This document shows positions 52,921-61,982 of a DNA stretch of 64,000 bases, in pieces. Made by a program: the position numbers and the translations under genes. A model generated the notes under the pieces. The model was not told where the DNA came from. It searched no databases and saw only the letters and a list, made by a program, of their open reading frames with translations. Each line of letters starts with the position of its first letter. Position 1 is the first letter of the stretch. Source of the stretch: JACNKV01 sp964388155 (lineage in GTDB: Bacteria; Fidelibacterota; Marinisomatia; Marinisomatales; JACNKV01); contig CAYLYH010000001.1 of the NCBI GenBank assembly GCA_964388155.1, positions 1 through 64,000 on the forward strand, written 5' to 3'.

Positions 52921-53904
52921 TCATAAGTAAGATTGCGTCAATAAAGATACAATTTTCTGTATTAGAATCTTTAATCCATAGCCGGTGACCGAAGAAATAT
53001 CAATATATTCCTCAGAGATTTCTTTCCATGTCTCTGAAATCTCTTGATGTTGAATAGTATCATATTTACTACGAACAATTAAGTAAGGTTTCAATTTTAA
53101 AGACGGATTGTAAAGTAAGACTTCGTTTTTTAACGTATCAAATACAGATTGTGGATTCTCTTCACCTGCGTCAATCATGTACAACAAAAGTCGATTACGC
53201 TCAATATGCCGTAAAAATTGATGTCCTAAACCTTTACCTCTGCTTGCTCCCTCGATTAATCCCGGGATGTCTGCCATGACGAATGAAGTAAAATCACCAT
53301 ATTTAACTATCCCTAAATGAGGCTGCATAGTTGTAAATGGATAATTGGCAACTTTGGGTTTCGCTGCAGAAATTGCAGATAATAATGTTGACTTCCCTGC
53401 GTTCGGTAGGCCTACCAATCCTACATCGGCAAGAACTTTCAATTCGAGTTCAACGACTTTATGTTCACCCGGTAATCCCGGTTGTGACTGACGAGGTGTT
53501 TGATTTGTAGGTGTTTTAAAATGTGTGTTTCCTCGTCCACCCTTTCCTCCATAACATGCTACATATTCATCACCAACGATAGTTAAATCAGCCAACACTT
53601 CGTCATTATTGGCATTTTTAATTACCGTCCCAGGTGGCACTGAAATTTCTATATCTTTTCCATTTTTACCAAATCGTTGATTTTTCCCTCCTTGCCCACC
53701 CCTTTCAGCTTTATAGAGTTTATGATATCGAATATCTTGAAGCGTATGTAAATTGTTGTCAACGGAAAACATGATATGTCCTCCCCTTCCGCCATCACCA
53801 CCATCAGGCCCACCTTTCGGTACATACTTTTCCCTACGGAAGGAAATGATTCCTGCGCCTCCGTCTCCAGATTTTATTTCTATTTTCGTGTAATCAACAA
53901 ACAT
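52921..53904 (-). CDS. obgE: GTPase ObgE/CgtA
   Basis: 327 residues. Glycine-rich Obg N-terminal fold (VDYTKIEIKSGDGGAGIISF, REKYVPKGGPDGGDGGRGG) covers residues 1-158; the G domain has GLPNAGKSTLLSA (G1, about 166), FTTMQPHLGIV (G2), DIPGLIEGA (G3, about 213) and RSKYD where NKxD is expected (G4). It lacks a long C-terminal extension. Obg is an essential GTPase in ribosome maturation and stress response. The G4 motif RSKYD deviates from NKxD. Confidence 0.94.
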   Translation of the reverse strand: MFVDYTKIEIKSGDGGAGIISFRREKYVPKGGPDGGDGGRGGHIMFSVDNNLHTLQDIRYHKLYKAERGGQGGKNQRFGKNGKDIEISVPPGTVIKNANNDEVLADLTIVGDEYVACYGGKGGRGNTHFKTPTNQTPRQSQPGLPGEHKVVELELKVLADVGLVGLPNAGKSTLLSAISAAKPKVANYPFTTMQPHLGIVKYGDFTSFVMADIPGLIEGASRGKGLGHQFLRHIERNRLLLYMIDAGEENPQSVFDTLKNEVLLYNPSLKLKPYLIVRSKYDTIQHQEISETWKEISEEYIDISSVTGYGLKILIQKIVSLLTQSYL

Positions 53905-53953
53905 TGAATTATTATGCTAATCCCTGACTGAAGTTAAACTCTTCATGAAACAT

Positions 53954-56170
53954 TTAAATATTATTAACAATTGAATTTAATGTCGCGCTTGGTCTCATTG
54001 CAGCATTGGTTTTAGCATCATCGGGTTGGAAATATCCGCCTATATCCTGTTTAGTATTTTCAGTAGAAAGTAGTTCTTTTACAATATTATCTTCATTTTT
54101 CTCTAAGTCATCAGCAATCCTAGAATATTTCTCAGATAAGATTTTGTCCTCTTTTTGAGAAGCAAGTGCTCTTGCCCAATATTGTGCTAAATAAAAATGC
54201 CCTGATGTATTCCCAAGTTCACCGGCAATACGTGAGGGTGATTTCTTATTCTCCAAGTATTTTGAATTCGCAACATCAAGCGCCGCTGTTACTATTTCCA
54301 AAGTCTTAGATGAATTATTCTGAGCTACGTATCGTAAAGATTCTGCTAACGCTAAAAATTCTCCTAGAGAATCCCATCTTAAATGACCTTCTTTAATAAA
54401 TTGAGCAATATGTTTCGGAGCCGATCCTCCTGCACCGGTTTCAAATAATCCACCACCGGCAATTAACGGAACGATTGATAACATCTTTGCCGACGTCCCA
54501 AGCTCTAAGATCGGAAACAGATCCGTTAAATAATCTCTTAATACATTTCCGGTTGCGCTGATCGTATGCAGCCCTGCCCGTACTCTTTCTAATGTAAATT
54601 TCATCGCAAGTTGTGGTGATAATATATGATATTCAATGTCATTGTCTATGTTATAATTTGGTAAATATTTCAGCACTCTGTCAATAATATTGGCATCATG
54701 AGGACGGTTTTTATCCAGCCAAAAGACGACAGGTAATCTGGTTAATTTTGCTCTGGTGTACGCCAGTTTAACCCAATCTTTAATAGGGATATCTTTTGTA
54801 GTAGCCATTCGCCATATATCCTCATATTCAACTTGATGGCTTATTAAGATATTTCCCTCTGAATCCACAACGTTTACAATACCATCGGCAGGCATTTCAA
54901 ACGTCGTCGGATGTGAGCCATATTCTTCGGCTTTTTGCGCCATGAGCCCAACATTTGAAACATTTCCCATCTTGGTTACATCAAATTGTCCGTTGACAAC
55001 ACAATCATGAATAATCTCTTTATACATGGTCGCGTAAGATCTGTCAGGGATGACAGCCTTACATTCCTGAAGCTCACCATTTGGATTCCACATTTGTCCG
55101 CCGTCTCTCACGACAACCGGCATAGATGCATCGATAATCACATCATTAGGGGCATGTAAATTGGTAATGCCGTTGTCAGAGTCCACCATAGCTAAATCCG
55201 GGCTGATTTTATACACATCCTGAATTGCTTGTTCAATTTCAGATTTCTTTTTGGAAGAAAGTGAAATCAGTTTAGTATAGAGATCGTTCAAACCCAAATT
55301 TGGATTTATACCTAAATTTTCAAACTCTTCTGCATACTTTTCAAAGACATCACGATAAAATACGCGGACAGCATGACCAAACAAGATTGGATCAGACACT
55401 TTCATCATGGTCGCTTTCAGATGCAGGGAGAATAATAATCCCTGCTCATGTGCATCTCTGATTTCTCGGGCATAAAAAGTTTTTAAGGAGTTAACAGACA
55501 TAAATGTGGTGTCAATAACTTCTTTATCCTGAATTTGAACTTCTTTAAGCAGTTGTTTGTTTCCATCATTTGTGTGGAGTTCGATCTTTACAACCCCTGC
55601 TCCATTTTTAACCATGGATTTTTCATTCCCATAGAAATCATTGTTCTGCATATGTGCAACATGCGTTTTTGAGTTATCCGCAAATTGTTTCAATTTATGA
55701 GGATGATTAATCGCATAGTTTTTAACAGCATCAGCTGCTCTTCTGTCTGAATTACCTTCTCTCAGCACCGGATTTACCGCTGAACCTAAACATGTCGAAT
55801 ATTTTTCTCTAACGACTATTTCTTTTTGGGTTGTTGGCTCTTCGGGGAAATCCGGAATGGAGTATCCCTTACTTTGGAGTTCAGCGATGCATGCTTTTAA
55901 CTGAGGAATGGAGGCGGATATATTTGGTAGTTTGATAATATTTCCGTCTGATATTTTAACGACTTTTCCTAAATAGGAAAGATCATCATTGATTTTTTGT
56001 TCTGGTGTTATTTTTTCCGGAAATGCAGCAATAATTCTTCCCGCTAATGAAATGTCTCTCATTTCAACTTCAATGTCTGCAACACGTATAAACGCTTTCA
56101 CAATGGGTAAAAATGATCGTGTTGCTAATGCCGGTGCTTCGTCGGTTTTTGTCCAAATAATTTTTGACAT
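53954..56170 (-). CDS. icd: NADP-dependent isocitrate dehydrogenase, monomeric type
   Basis: 738 residues, characteristic of the monomeric IDH family (about 740). Family segments: MSKIIWTKTDEAPALATRSFLPIV, VLREGNSDRRAADAVKNYA, MQNNDFYGNEKS, YREIHDC-like YKEIIHDCVVNGQFDVTKMG, AEEYGSHPTTFEMPADG and VFWLDKNRPHDAN. It oxidises isocitrate to 2-oxoglutarate with NADP+ in the cytoplasm. It follows an FmdB-type gene by one base. Confidence 0.95.
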   Translation of the reverse strand: MSKIIWTKTDEAPALATRSFLPIVKAFIRVADIEVEMRDISLAGRIIAAFPEKITPEQKINDDLSYLGKVVKISDGNIIKLPNISASIPQLKACIAELQSKGYSIPDFPEEPTTQKEIVVREKYSTCLGSAVNPVLREGNSDRRAADAVKNYAINHPHKLKQFADNSKTHVAHMQNNDFYGNEKSMVKNGAGVVKIELHTNDGNKQLLKEVQIQDKEVIDTTFMSVNSLKTFYAREIRDAHEQGLLFSLHLKATMMKVSDPILFGHAVRVFYRDVFEKYAEEFENLGINPNLGLNDLYTKLISLSSKKKSEIEQAIQDVYKISPDLAMVDSDNGITNLHAPNDVIIDASMPVVVRDGGQMWNPNGELQECKAVIPDRSYATMYKEIIHDCVVNGQFDVTKMGNVSNVGLMAQKAEEYGSHPTTFEMPADGIVNVVDSEGNILISHQVEYEDIWRMATTKDIPIKDWVKLAYTRAKLTRLPVVFWLDKNRPHDANIIDRVLKYLPNYNIDNDIEYHILSPQLAMKFTLERVRAGLHTISATGNVLRDYLTDLFPILELGTSAKMLSIVPLIAGGGLFETGAGGSAPKHIAQFIKEGHLRWDSLGEFLALAESLRYVAQNNSSKTLEIVTAALDVANSKYLENKKSPSRIAGELGNTSGHFYLAQYWARALASQKEDKILSEKYSRIADDLEKNEDNIVKELLSTENTKQDIGGYFQPDDAKTNAAMRPSATLNSIVNNI

Positions 56171-56443
56171 TTAACTATCCTTTTTCTTCGTTTTCGTTTC
56201 GGTGTCCTCTTTTGATTTGGGTTTCGGTTTATTTTTTATTGTGGTATCCTTTGAATTACTTTTCTTTTTGTAATCTGTCAGATAAAAACCCGTTCCTTTG
56301 AAAATCAATCCTGTGCCACCGCTAATGAGTCTGCGAACAGAGGATCCACACGAAGGACAATCAGTTAATGGTAAATCAAACATGGTCTGAAAATGTTCAA
56401 AGTTAAGTCCGCATTTCTTACATAAATAATCGTATGTAGGCAT
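56171..56443 (-). CDS. FmdB-family zinc-ribbon protein
   Basis: 90 residues. The N-terminus MPTYDYLCKKCGLNFEHFQ and CPSCGSSVRRL give the CxxC...CxxC zinc ribbon of the FmdB regulatory-protein family, followed by ISGGTGLIFKGTGFYLTDY, also typical. The last 30 residues are lysine-rich and disordered. Function is not established for the family. It ends next to the icd start. Confidence 0.88.
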   Translation of the reverse strand: MPTYDYLCKKCGLNFEHFQTMFDLPLTDCPSCGSSVRRLISGGTGLIFKGTGFYLTDYKKKSNSKDTTIKNKPKPKSKEDTETKTKKKDS

Positions 56444-56513
56444 GGTATATCTTTCTTTCTCGACTGTAATGAATAATAAAGTTGTTAAGTTTACAGGCTT
56501 CTGAATACTCTAT

Positions 56514-56996
56514 TCAGTCTAAATCAAACTTTTTATTTAAACACATCAGAACCTTATTTGGCACATAATCAACAATATTTCCACCCAATTTTGCCACATC
56601 TTTTACAACTGTTGAGTTTAAATGTATGAATTTTTCATCAGGCATCATGAGTAATGTCGTGACTTCAGGATTGAGATGGTAGTTCATCATAGCCATTTGA
56701 AATTCAAATTCAAAATCACTCACATGTCGTAAGCCACGAATTAAAGCGACTGCCTTTTCCTGTTTTGCAAATTCTACAATCAAATATTTTGTGGATGACA
56801 CCCATACATTTGGAAGATGTTTCGTAGCATCTTCAATCATTTCCACACGTTCTTTCGTTGTGAACAAGGGTTCTTTTAAAACATTCTCTGCCACAACAAA
56901 AATCAATTCATCAAATAATTTTGATGCACGTTCAGCAATATCTATGTGTCCATTATGTATCGGGTCAAACGTACCCGGATAGATTATTTTTTTCAT
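56514..56996 (-). CDS. coaD: Pantetheine-phosphate adenylyltransferase
   Basis: 160 residues from the ATG at 56996 (MKKIIYPGTFDPIHNGH); the TTG four codons upstream is less likely because GGGGA there serves as its ribosome-binding site. HxGH motif is HNGH; VALIRGLRHVSDFEFEFQMAMMN and the end domain TLLMMPDEKFIHLNSTVVKDVAKLGGNI are typical of CoaD. It makes dephospho-CoA from ATP and 4'-phosphopantetheine. It overlaps the rsmD end by four bases, the usual rsmD-coaD order. Confidence 0.95.
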   Translation of the reverse strand: MKKIIYPGTFDPIHNGHIDIAERASKLFDELIFVVAENVLKEPLFTTKERVEMIEDATKHLPNVWVSSTKYLIVEFAKQEKAVALIRGLRHVSDFEFEFQMAMMNYHLNPEVTTLLMMPDEKFIHLNSTVVKDVAKLGGNIVDYVPNKVLMCLNKKFDLD

Positions 56997-57502
56997 GATA
57001 ATCCCCAAAATATTAATTTAGTGTTTCCGTATTTTTTTTCTCGTAATCCCGAAATAGTGGTGTCTGATGCATGTGTTTCTAAAACAAATGTACCGTTATG
57101 CTTCAATTTAGATACGCAGATTTCAACCAACGGTGAAAGTGAATACTGTTCGTATGGAGGATCTGCCATAATAAGATCAAATTCATCACATGATTCTAAA
57201 AATCTAAACGCATCTCGTCGAAATATATTGAAAACAGATGATTTAAATTTGCGTTTATTTTCTTGAAGAAGTTTAACTGCTGTCCAATTATTTTCTACAA
57301 ATGTGATAGAAGCCGCTCCCCTGCTTGCCGCCTCAAATCCTAATATACCGGAGCCTGAGAACAAATCGAGAACAGAATATTGTTCAATATCTCCAAGGAT
57401 ATCAAAAAGACTTTTTCTAATCCGCGTTTGGGTCGGACGATACGCAGCATGTCGAATTGTCCTGATCTTATGACCTTTGTATTTTCCCGCTAGAATATTC
57501 AT
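56993..57502 (-). CDS. rsmD: 16S rRNA guanine-966 N2-methyltransferase
   Basis: 169 residues. SAM-binding VLDLFSGSGILGFEAASRGA (about residue 43-62), FVENN, and the catalytic DPPYEQY (about 115). N-terminal MNILAGKYKGHKI and RPTQTRIRKSLFDIL are signatures of RsmD. It methylates G966 in 16S rRNA. It overlaps coaD downstream and abuts the unknown 540-residue protein gene. Confidence 0.94.
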   Translation of the reverse strand: MNILAGKYKGHKIRTIRHAAYRPTQTRIRKSLFDILGDIEQYSVLDLFSGSGILGFEAASRGAASITFVENNWTAVKLLQENKRKFKSSVFNIFRRDAFRFLESCDEFDLIMADPPYEQYSLSPLVEICVSKLKHNGTFVLETHASDTTISGLREKKYGNTKLIFWGLS

Positions 57503-59124
57503 TATTTTGTCGAATCTAATACAGATAAATAAAACACTGTCGAAAATTGCGATTGGTCTTCTTGTCGTTTTATAATCAATTTGTTAAATCGTATATTATC
57601 AGCAATGGTTGCAATATAGTCTATGAGTTTCTGCGGGGGATAATTACTCACTGTACGAATCATGAGAGGTCTAAATTTACTAGATTTTGTTTGGGGTATG
57701 TAAAATCTTGCTGTAGGAAAATGACTGTGAATATCTTTAACTGCTGAATCTGCAGATACCCAGTTCATTTGTTTTGAAATGAACAGAGATTCAACGTTTA
57801 ATTCCTTAATATTCTTTTCAATATGCTCTTGATTACCGGTGTCCTTCCCAGAAATAAACAAGAATGAATCTGTTTCTATTACTAGAATTCCCTCCTGCAA
57901 TTTTAATGATGTAATATTTTTTATGTCTTGCGTTCCAAGGATTTCAATCAAGGATAATAATTGCCCATTCGCTTTAGTTAATTCACTTATTTCGGGCATA
58001 TGTATATCTGATTGCAACGTGTCTTGAACAAAAGGAACAAGATTTAAGTCTGGTTGTGATGAATCTCTACTATTTAAATATATCAATCCGACAAAAAGAA
58101 GTGCAATAGTTACAGAAATAATTGACGAAATTTGTTTATTCAACCTAAGTGTTGATTTCTCTTTTTTCTTTTGAAGAGTTGTTATCTTATTTTCAACGTT
58201 GTGTGATTTCCCTTTTTTTTCTTGAACCTCTTGAGGTTTCCACATTGTAATAATATTTTGTCTGAAAAAATTCATATTCGATTCATGATCATCATGGATT
58301 ATCAACCGAGTTAAGCTGTTCAATTCACGGCTGTTAGTCTCCTCAGGTATGAATACTCCTTCAATTACAACCTCGTTGGAAGGATTCATTATGTTGTGAT
58401 GATATGGCGCCCATCTAGAGAGTTTGTTCTCAGAGAGATTGTCAACGATAATCATATTATTCTCGGTATTGAAAATATCTGCAATAGTCATCGTCTTCGA
58501 TTCTTCCAGCAACTTGATATCGCCGGCTAGGAATCTAAGTTTTCCTGAAGCGATACCGTTTTTTCCACGATGTAAAAAACGATACTGATTGTTTTCTTCA
58601 AAAATAAATACCGATCGATGATTACATGTCTCCAAATATAATACATGTTCCGGTCCCATCCATATCGGCTGCGCACTGAGTTCTGAAACCGTTAACTTGA
58701 TAATTTCTATTAAATGTGTTGGGCACTCAGTAATAAAATATTGATTAGGGTTTTCGGGATAAATTTGTGCAAATAACGAATAATCTTTGTGAAATGTTTT
58801 ACCCCATTTATTATTTTGGCGCCAAATAAAGTATTCATATAAATCATCAACGTGTAATTCTTCATTTACAGTGAGAATTTCCTCGAACAATAAATCTTGA
58901 TGAACACCAATTGTGACATCTCGTCCATTAAGAGGAATTATTTCTATTAATTGACTAAATGCCGTTCCGATAACTGCATTTAGTTCAGCTTCGTCATCCA
59001 GGACAGATAATAAGGGATGATTAAAAGAAACCGCGCACAGGTTTGTGGCGATGTGTTTCTTTTTCTCAGTATTTGACCATTCTGCGCATACTAGTTTTGC
59101 ATCTGTGATAAGAATAGATACCAC
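57502..59124 (-). CDS. Unknown single-pass membrane protein
   Basis: 540 residues. Residues 1-300 are cytoplasmic-like, with an N-terminus VSILITDAKLVCAEWS and a pattern compatible with an actin-like/PilM-type fold; a lysine-rich stretch (KKKEKSTLRLNKQ) precedes one membrane segment (about residues 335-353, ISSIISVTIALLFVGLIYL), and about 185 residues follow outside. This cytoplasmic-TM-periplasmic layout resembles GspL or a PilM-PilN fusion, but I see no decisive motif. It lies between rsmD and another one-segment membrane protein, then a ComEA-like gene. A pilus or secretion role is a guess. Confidence 0.55.
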   Translation of the reverse strand: MVSILITDAKLVCAEWSNTEKKKHIATNLCAVSFNHPLLSVLDDEAELNAVIGTAFSQLIEIIPLNGRDVTIGVHQDLLFEEILTVNEELHVDDLYEYFIWRQNNKWGKTFHKDYSLFAQIYPENPNQYFITECPTHLIEIIKLTVSELSAQPIWMGPEHVLYLETCNHRSVFIFEENNQYRFLHRGKNGIASGKLRFLAGDIKLLEESKTMTIADIFNTENNMIIVDNLSENKLSRWAPYHHNIMNPSNEVVIEGVFIPEETNSRELNSLTRLIIHDDHESNMNFFRQNIITMWKPQEVQEKKGKSHNVENKITTLQKKKEKSTLRLNKQISSIISVTIALLFVGLIYLNSRDSSQPDLNLVPFVQDTLQSDIHMPEISELTKANGQLLSLIEILGTQDIKNITSLKLQEGILVIETDSFLFISGKDTGNQEHIEKNIKELNVESLFISKQMNWVSADSAVKDIHSHFPTARFYIPQTKSSKFRPLMIRTVSNYPPQKLIDYIATIADNIRFNKLIIKRQEDQSQFSTVFYLSVLDSTK

Positions 59125-59133
59125 AGTAATACA

Positions 59134-59880
59134 CTAACGATCCCAGCTTAAAAACCCGTCATCAATATATCCATGATTATTCGCCACAAAGGCGAAGATG
59201 AGGAATCTTTTTTCTTTGTATTTGTCAACAATTGGACTGGAAATTCGAATTTTGTCCTCTTGTATAGTAATGGTATAGTTATCGTGTGTAAGAGGGCATT
59301 TAAAATATGAGGAATCCGGCATGTACGTGTCATAATAGGTTACAGATTCAATACGCTGGACAGACTCTTCAGCAATAATTTCGCGGAAATTTGGTTCAGA
59401 TTGAAGCTGAGTTAATGATTTTTTCTGGATAAACATGGTATCATTACGAGCTAACTCTTCGGAAAACACAACAACGGTCATTGTCGTATCTGTAATAGTA
59501 TCTCTTCGAGATCGATGAAATCCAAATGTCGTGTCGTATTCTACATCAAATCCTTTAGGAATGTTCACACTGATTTCTTTTTCAAACAATGTCAATACCT
59601 GTGTGTCGATATAGGTTGAATCTGCTATTAGAGAATCTCGAACCGCATTCACAACATTCATTGCCAAAAATCCATCTTTTTCATAGTCATCAGTTAATTG
59701 ATGGTAAAATTTTTCAAGATTATAAATGTCTTTCATTCTAAAGTGGCTTTCATCCTGGACAATAGCTTCTTCTTCCCAAATAGCTACCGGAACATAAATC
59801 ACGAAAATCATAAAAAGTATCATAAATACGATTAACAATTCAAGAAAATCTGTAATTCGTTGTCTTTTTTTGCGATTCAT
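59134..59880 (-). CDS. Unknown N-terminally anchored membrane protein
   Basis: 248 residues. A basic start (MNRKKRQR) and one hydrophobic segment (about residues 13-33, LELLIVFMILFMIFVIYVPVAIW) anchor it in the inner membrane with the rest outside. The outer part is rich in Asp, Thr and Tyr and has no motif I recognise. It lies between the ComEA-like gene and the 540-residue membrane protein with only 1-9 base gaps, so the three likely form one operon. Confidence 0.55.
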   Translation of the reverse strand: MNRKKRQRITDFLELLIVFMILFMIFVIYVPVAIWEEEAIVQDESHFRMKDIYNLEKFYHQLTDDYEKDGFLAMNVVNAVRDSLIADSTYIDTQVLTLFEKEISVNIPKGFDVEYDTTFGFHRSRRDTITDTTMTVVVFSEELARNDTMFIQKKSLTQLQSEPNFREIIAEESVQRIESVTYYDTYMPDSSYFKCPLTHDNYTITIQEDKIRISSPIVDKYKEKRFLIFAFVANNHGYIDDGFLSWDR

Positions 59881-59881
59881 T

Positions 59882-60292
59882 TTAATCTTCCTCCGTAATA
59901 GTAATTCTTGGCTTTAATCTTTCTAATGTTTTGGGACCAATCCCTTTCACTCTTGTTAAGTTGTCTATCAGCTTAAAAGCTCCGTAATCTTCTCGATAGT
60001 GCAAAATTCTTTCTGCAGTGACAGGACCAATCTTCGGCAGAGTCATTAATTCAGCTTTATTTGCAGTGTTAATATTAATGATTTCACTCGATTGAAACAC
60101 AGTATTTTCTTCATCATTATCATTATTTACTGTACTAATTGTAAGTGAGGAAGCTTCAGAAAAGTCTTCAGAGTTTTTGTAATCAGGAACGTGTGTATTA
60201 AAAAGTCCATGCCTTATACTCCCAACAAGTAATCCGATAACGGTAGCAATTAGAATAAAATACCAAACCGTCTTTTCCTTTTTGGTGAACAT
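59882..60292 (-). CDS. ComEA-like helix-hairpin-helix DNA-binding protein
   Basis: 136 residues: an N-terminal transmembrane segment (about residues 10-26) followed by a spacer and two helix-hairpin-helix motifs, INTANKAELMTLPKIGPVTAERIL and LTRVKGIGPKTLERLKP. ComEA-type proteins bind incoming DNA during competence. DprA is encoded in the same block. It could also be one of the many HhH proteins with general DNA binding. Confidence 0.82.
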   Translation of the reverse strand: MFTKKEKTVWYFILIATVIGLLVGSIRHGLFNTHVPDYKNSEDFSEASSLTISTVNNDNDEENTVFQSSEIININTANKAELMTLPKIGPVTAERILHYREDYGAFKLIDNLTRVKGIGPKTLERLKPRITITEED

Positions 60293-60297
60293 TCCCC

Positions 60298-61431
60298 TTA
60301 TAAATCCACTTTCTGAAAAATGGGTTTTGTTTTTGAGATATCATACAAGTCCTCAAATAACTTTTTCTCATCTCTAGATAGATTATCAGGAGTTTTAATC
60401 TGTATTCGTACAAGTTGGTCACCTCGCTGGCTTCCGCGAAGTTTTGGATATCCTTTTCCTCTCATACGAAGAATTTGCCCGGATTGTATTCCTTTGGGGA
60501 TGGATAATTTAGCTTTTCCTTCAATGGTAGGAATTTCAATCGAGTCACCTAACGCAGCTTGAGAAAACGAGATAACGGTTTCAATAAATACATCTTCTCC
60601 GTGTCGAGTAAAATATGAATGGTCTTTTTCTTCAATAAAGACTAACAAGTCTCCGGGGTGAACTCCTTTGCCTCCTTTATTTCCTTGACCTTCTAATGTC
60701 ATGTAATTTCCCGGGGCGACACCTTTGGGTACTTTTATCGTAATATTTGCAGATTTCCGAGTAATACCGTTTCCGTTACAATCTCTACATGGATTTTCAA
60801 TGATGGTTCCTTCCCCATGGCAAACAGGGCATTCACTCACGACGACAGATTGCCCAAAAAATGTTTGTGTTGCACGACGAACTTGTCCACTTCCTCCACA
60901 GTGCCTGCAGCGAGAAGGTGATGCTCCTTCTCTTGCACCGCTACCTTGACAGGTGGTACAAGTCTCATTCCGGCGAATTCGAATTTGCTTTTCGGTACCA
61001 TTCAAAATATCTATCGGTTCTAATTTTATCGAAACACGTAAATCCTTCGCTTTTCTGGCGTATCCCCTCGACCGTGATCCTCCTCCGCCAAAGATGTCCT
61101 GAAATGGATTATGTCCACCAAAGATATCACCAAACTGATTAAAAATGTCATCCATAGACATATGTATACCGCCGCCAAATCCTTGTGCTCCGCCTCCTGC
61201 TGTATCCCCCATTCCGACACCTGCATGACCAAATTGATCATACCGGGCTCGTTTCTGTTCATCACGTAAAATGGCGTAAGCTTCTGCGGCTTCTTTGAAC
61301 TTTTGTTCGGCTTTTGTATCACCGGGATTTCTATCAGGGTGATGTTTCATCGCGATTTTTCGATACGCTTTTTTTATAGTATCTTTAGAATCACTCTTGT
61401 TGACCCCGATAATGTCATATAAATCTCTCAT
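60298..61431 (-). CDS. dnaJ: Chaperone protein DnaJ
   Basis: 377 residues, type I DnaJ. J domain with HPD (HHPDRNPGD, about residue 31), Gly/Phe-rich region (residues 75-115), four zinc repeats CTTCQGSG, CRHCGGSG, CPVCHGEG and CRDCNGNG (about 155-225), and the C-terminal substrate domains. It delivers clients to DnaK. It overlaps grpE by four bases in an hrcA-grpE-dnaJ operon. Confidence 0.96.
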   Translation of the reverse strand: MRDLYDIIGVNKSDSKDTIKKAYRKIAMKHHPDRNPGDTKAEQKFKEAAEAYAILRDEQKRARYDQFGHAGVGMGDTAGGGAQGFGGGIHMSMDDIFNQFGDIFGGHNPFQDIFGGGGSRSRGYARKAKDLRVSIKLEPIDILNGTEKQIRIRRNETCTTCQGSGAREGASPSRCRHCGGSGQVRRATQTFFGQSVVVSECPVCHGEGTIIENPCRDCNGNGITRKSANITIKVPKGVAPGNYMTLEGQGNKGGKGVHPGDLLVFIEEKDHSYFTRHGEDVFIETVISFSQAALGDSIEIPTIEGKAKLSIPKGIQSGQILRMRGKGYPKLRGSQRGDQLVRIQIKTPDNLSRDEKKLFEDLYDISKTKPIFQKVDL

Positions 61432-61982
61432 ATCTTATTCACTATCACCTTTGCATGCCTAAGCACGCGATCTTTATATCGGTAGCCTTTTTCAAAAACT
61501 TCAAGTATTTCTTCGTCATGCTTTCCTTCTTCAGTTTTTACCATCATTGCATTATGATATTCCGCGTCTAACATGTCTCCCGGTTCCCCAAAGGATTCGA
61601 TATCAATCGCTTGAAGATATTTTTTTAGTTTTGACTGTATGAGCTCAACTCCCTTTTTTAATGATTCCCTACTCTCATCTTTGTGAGTGTCCCATGCCCC
61701 TATCATTCTTTCAAAATCGTCGAGGATTGGGAGTATTCCTTCTATGATATTTTCTCCTTCATATCTCAGCATTTTTTGAATCTCTTTTTCCTTACGGCGT
61801 CTAAAGTTATCAAACTCTGCTTTTAGACGTAAATGCTTATCTTCTAATGTCGCGTGAGCTAGTAATAATTCTTTAAGAAGTTTTGTGTCCTTTGAAGAAT
61901 TTATTTTTTTGGGAACTTTTTTTGCGGCTTTTTTTACCGAAGTTTTTCGTTTTGTTATTTTATTTTTATTGTCAGCAGACAT
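61428..61982 (-). CDS. grpE: Nucleotide exchange factor GrpE
   Basis: 184 residues. A lysine-rich disordered N-terminus (residues 1-35) is followed by the long coiled coil (DKHLRLKAEFDNFRRRKEKE) and the beta domain ending in KGYRYKDRVLRHAKVIVNK, the GrpE signature. It releases ADP from DnaK. Overlaps hrcA upstream by 11 bases and dnaJ downstream. Confidence 0.95.
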   Translation of the reverse strand: MSADNKNKITKRKTSVKKAAKKVPKKINSSKDTKLLKELLLAHATLEDKHLRLKAEFDNFRRRKEKEIQKMLRYEGENIIEGILPILDDFERMIGAWDTHKDESRESLKKGVELIQSKLKKYLQAIDIESFGEPGDMLDAEYHNAMMVKTEEGKHDEEILEVFEKGYRYKDRVLRHAKVIVNKI

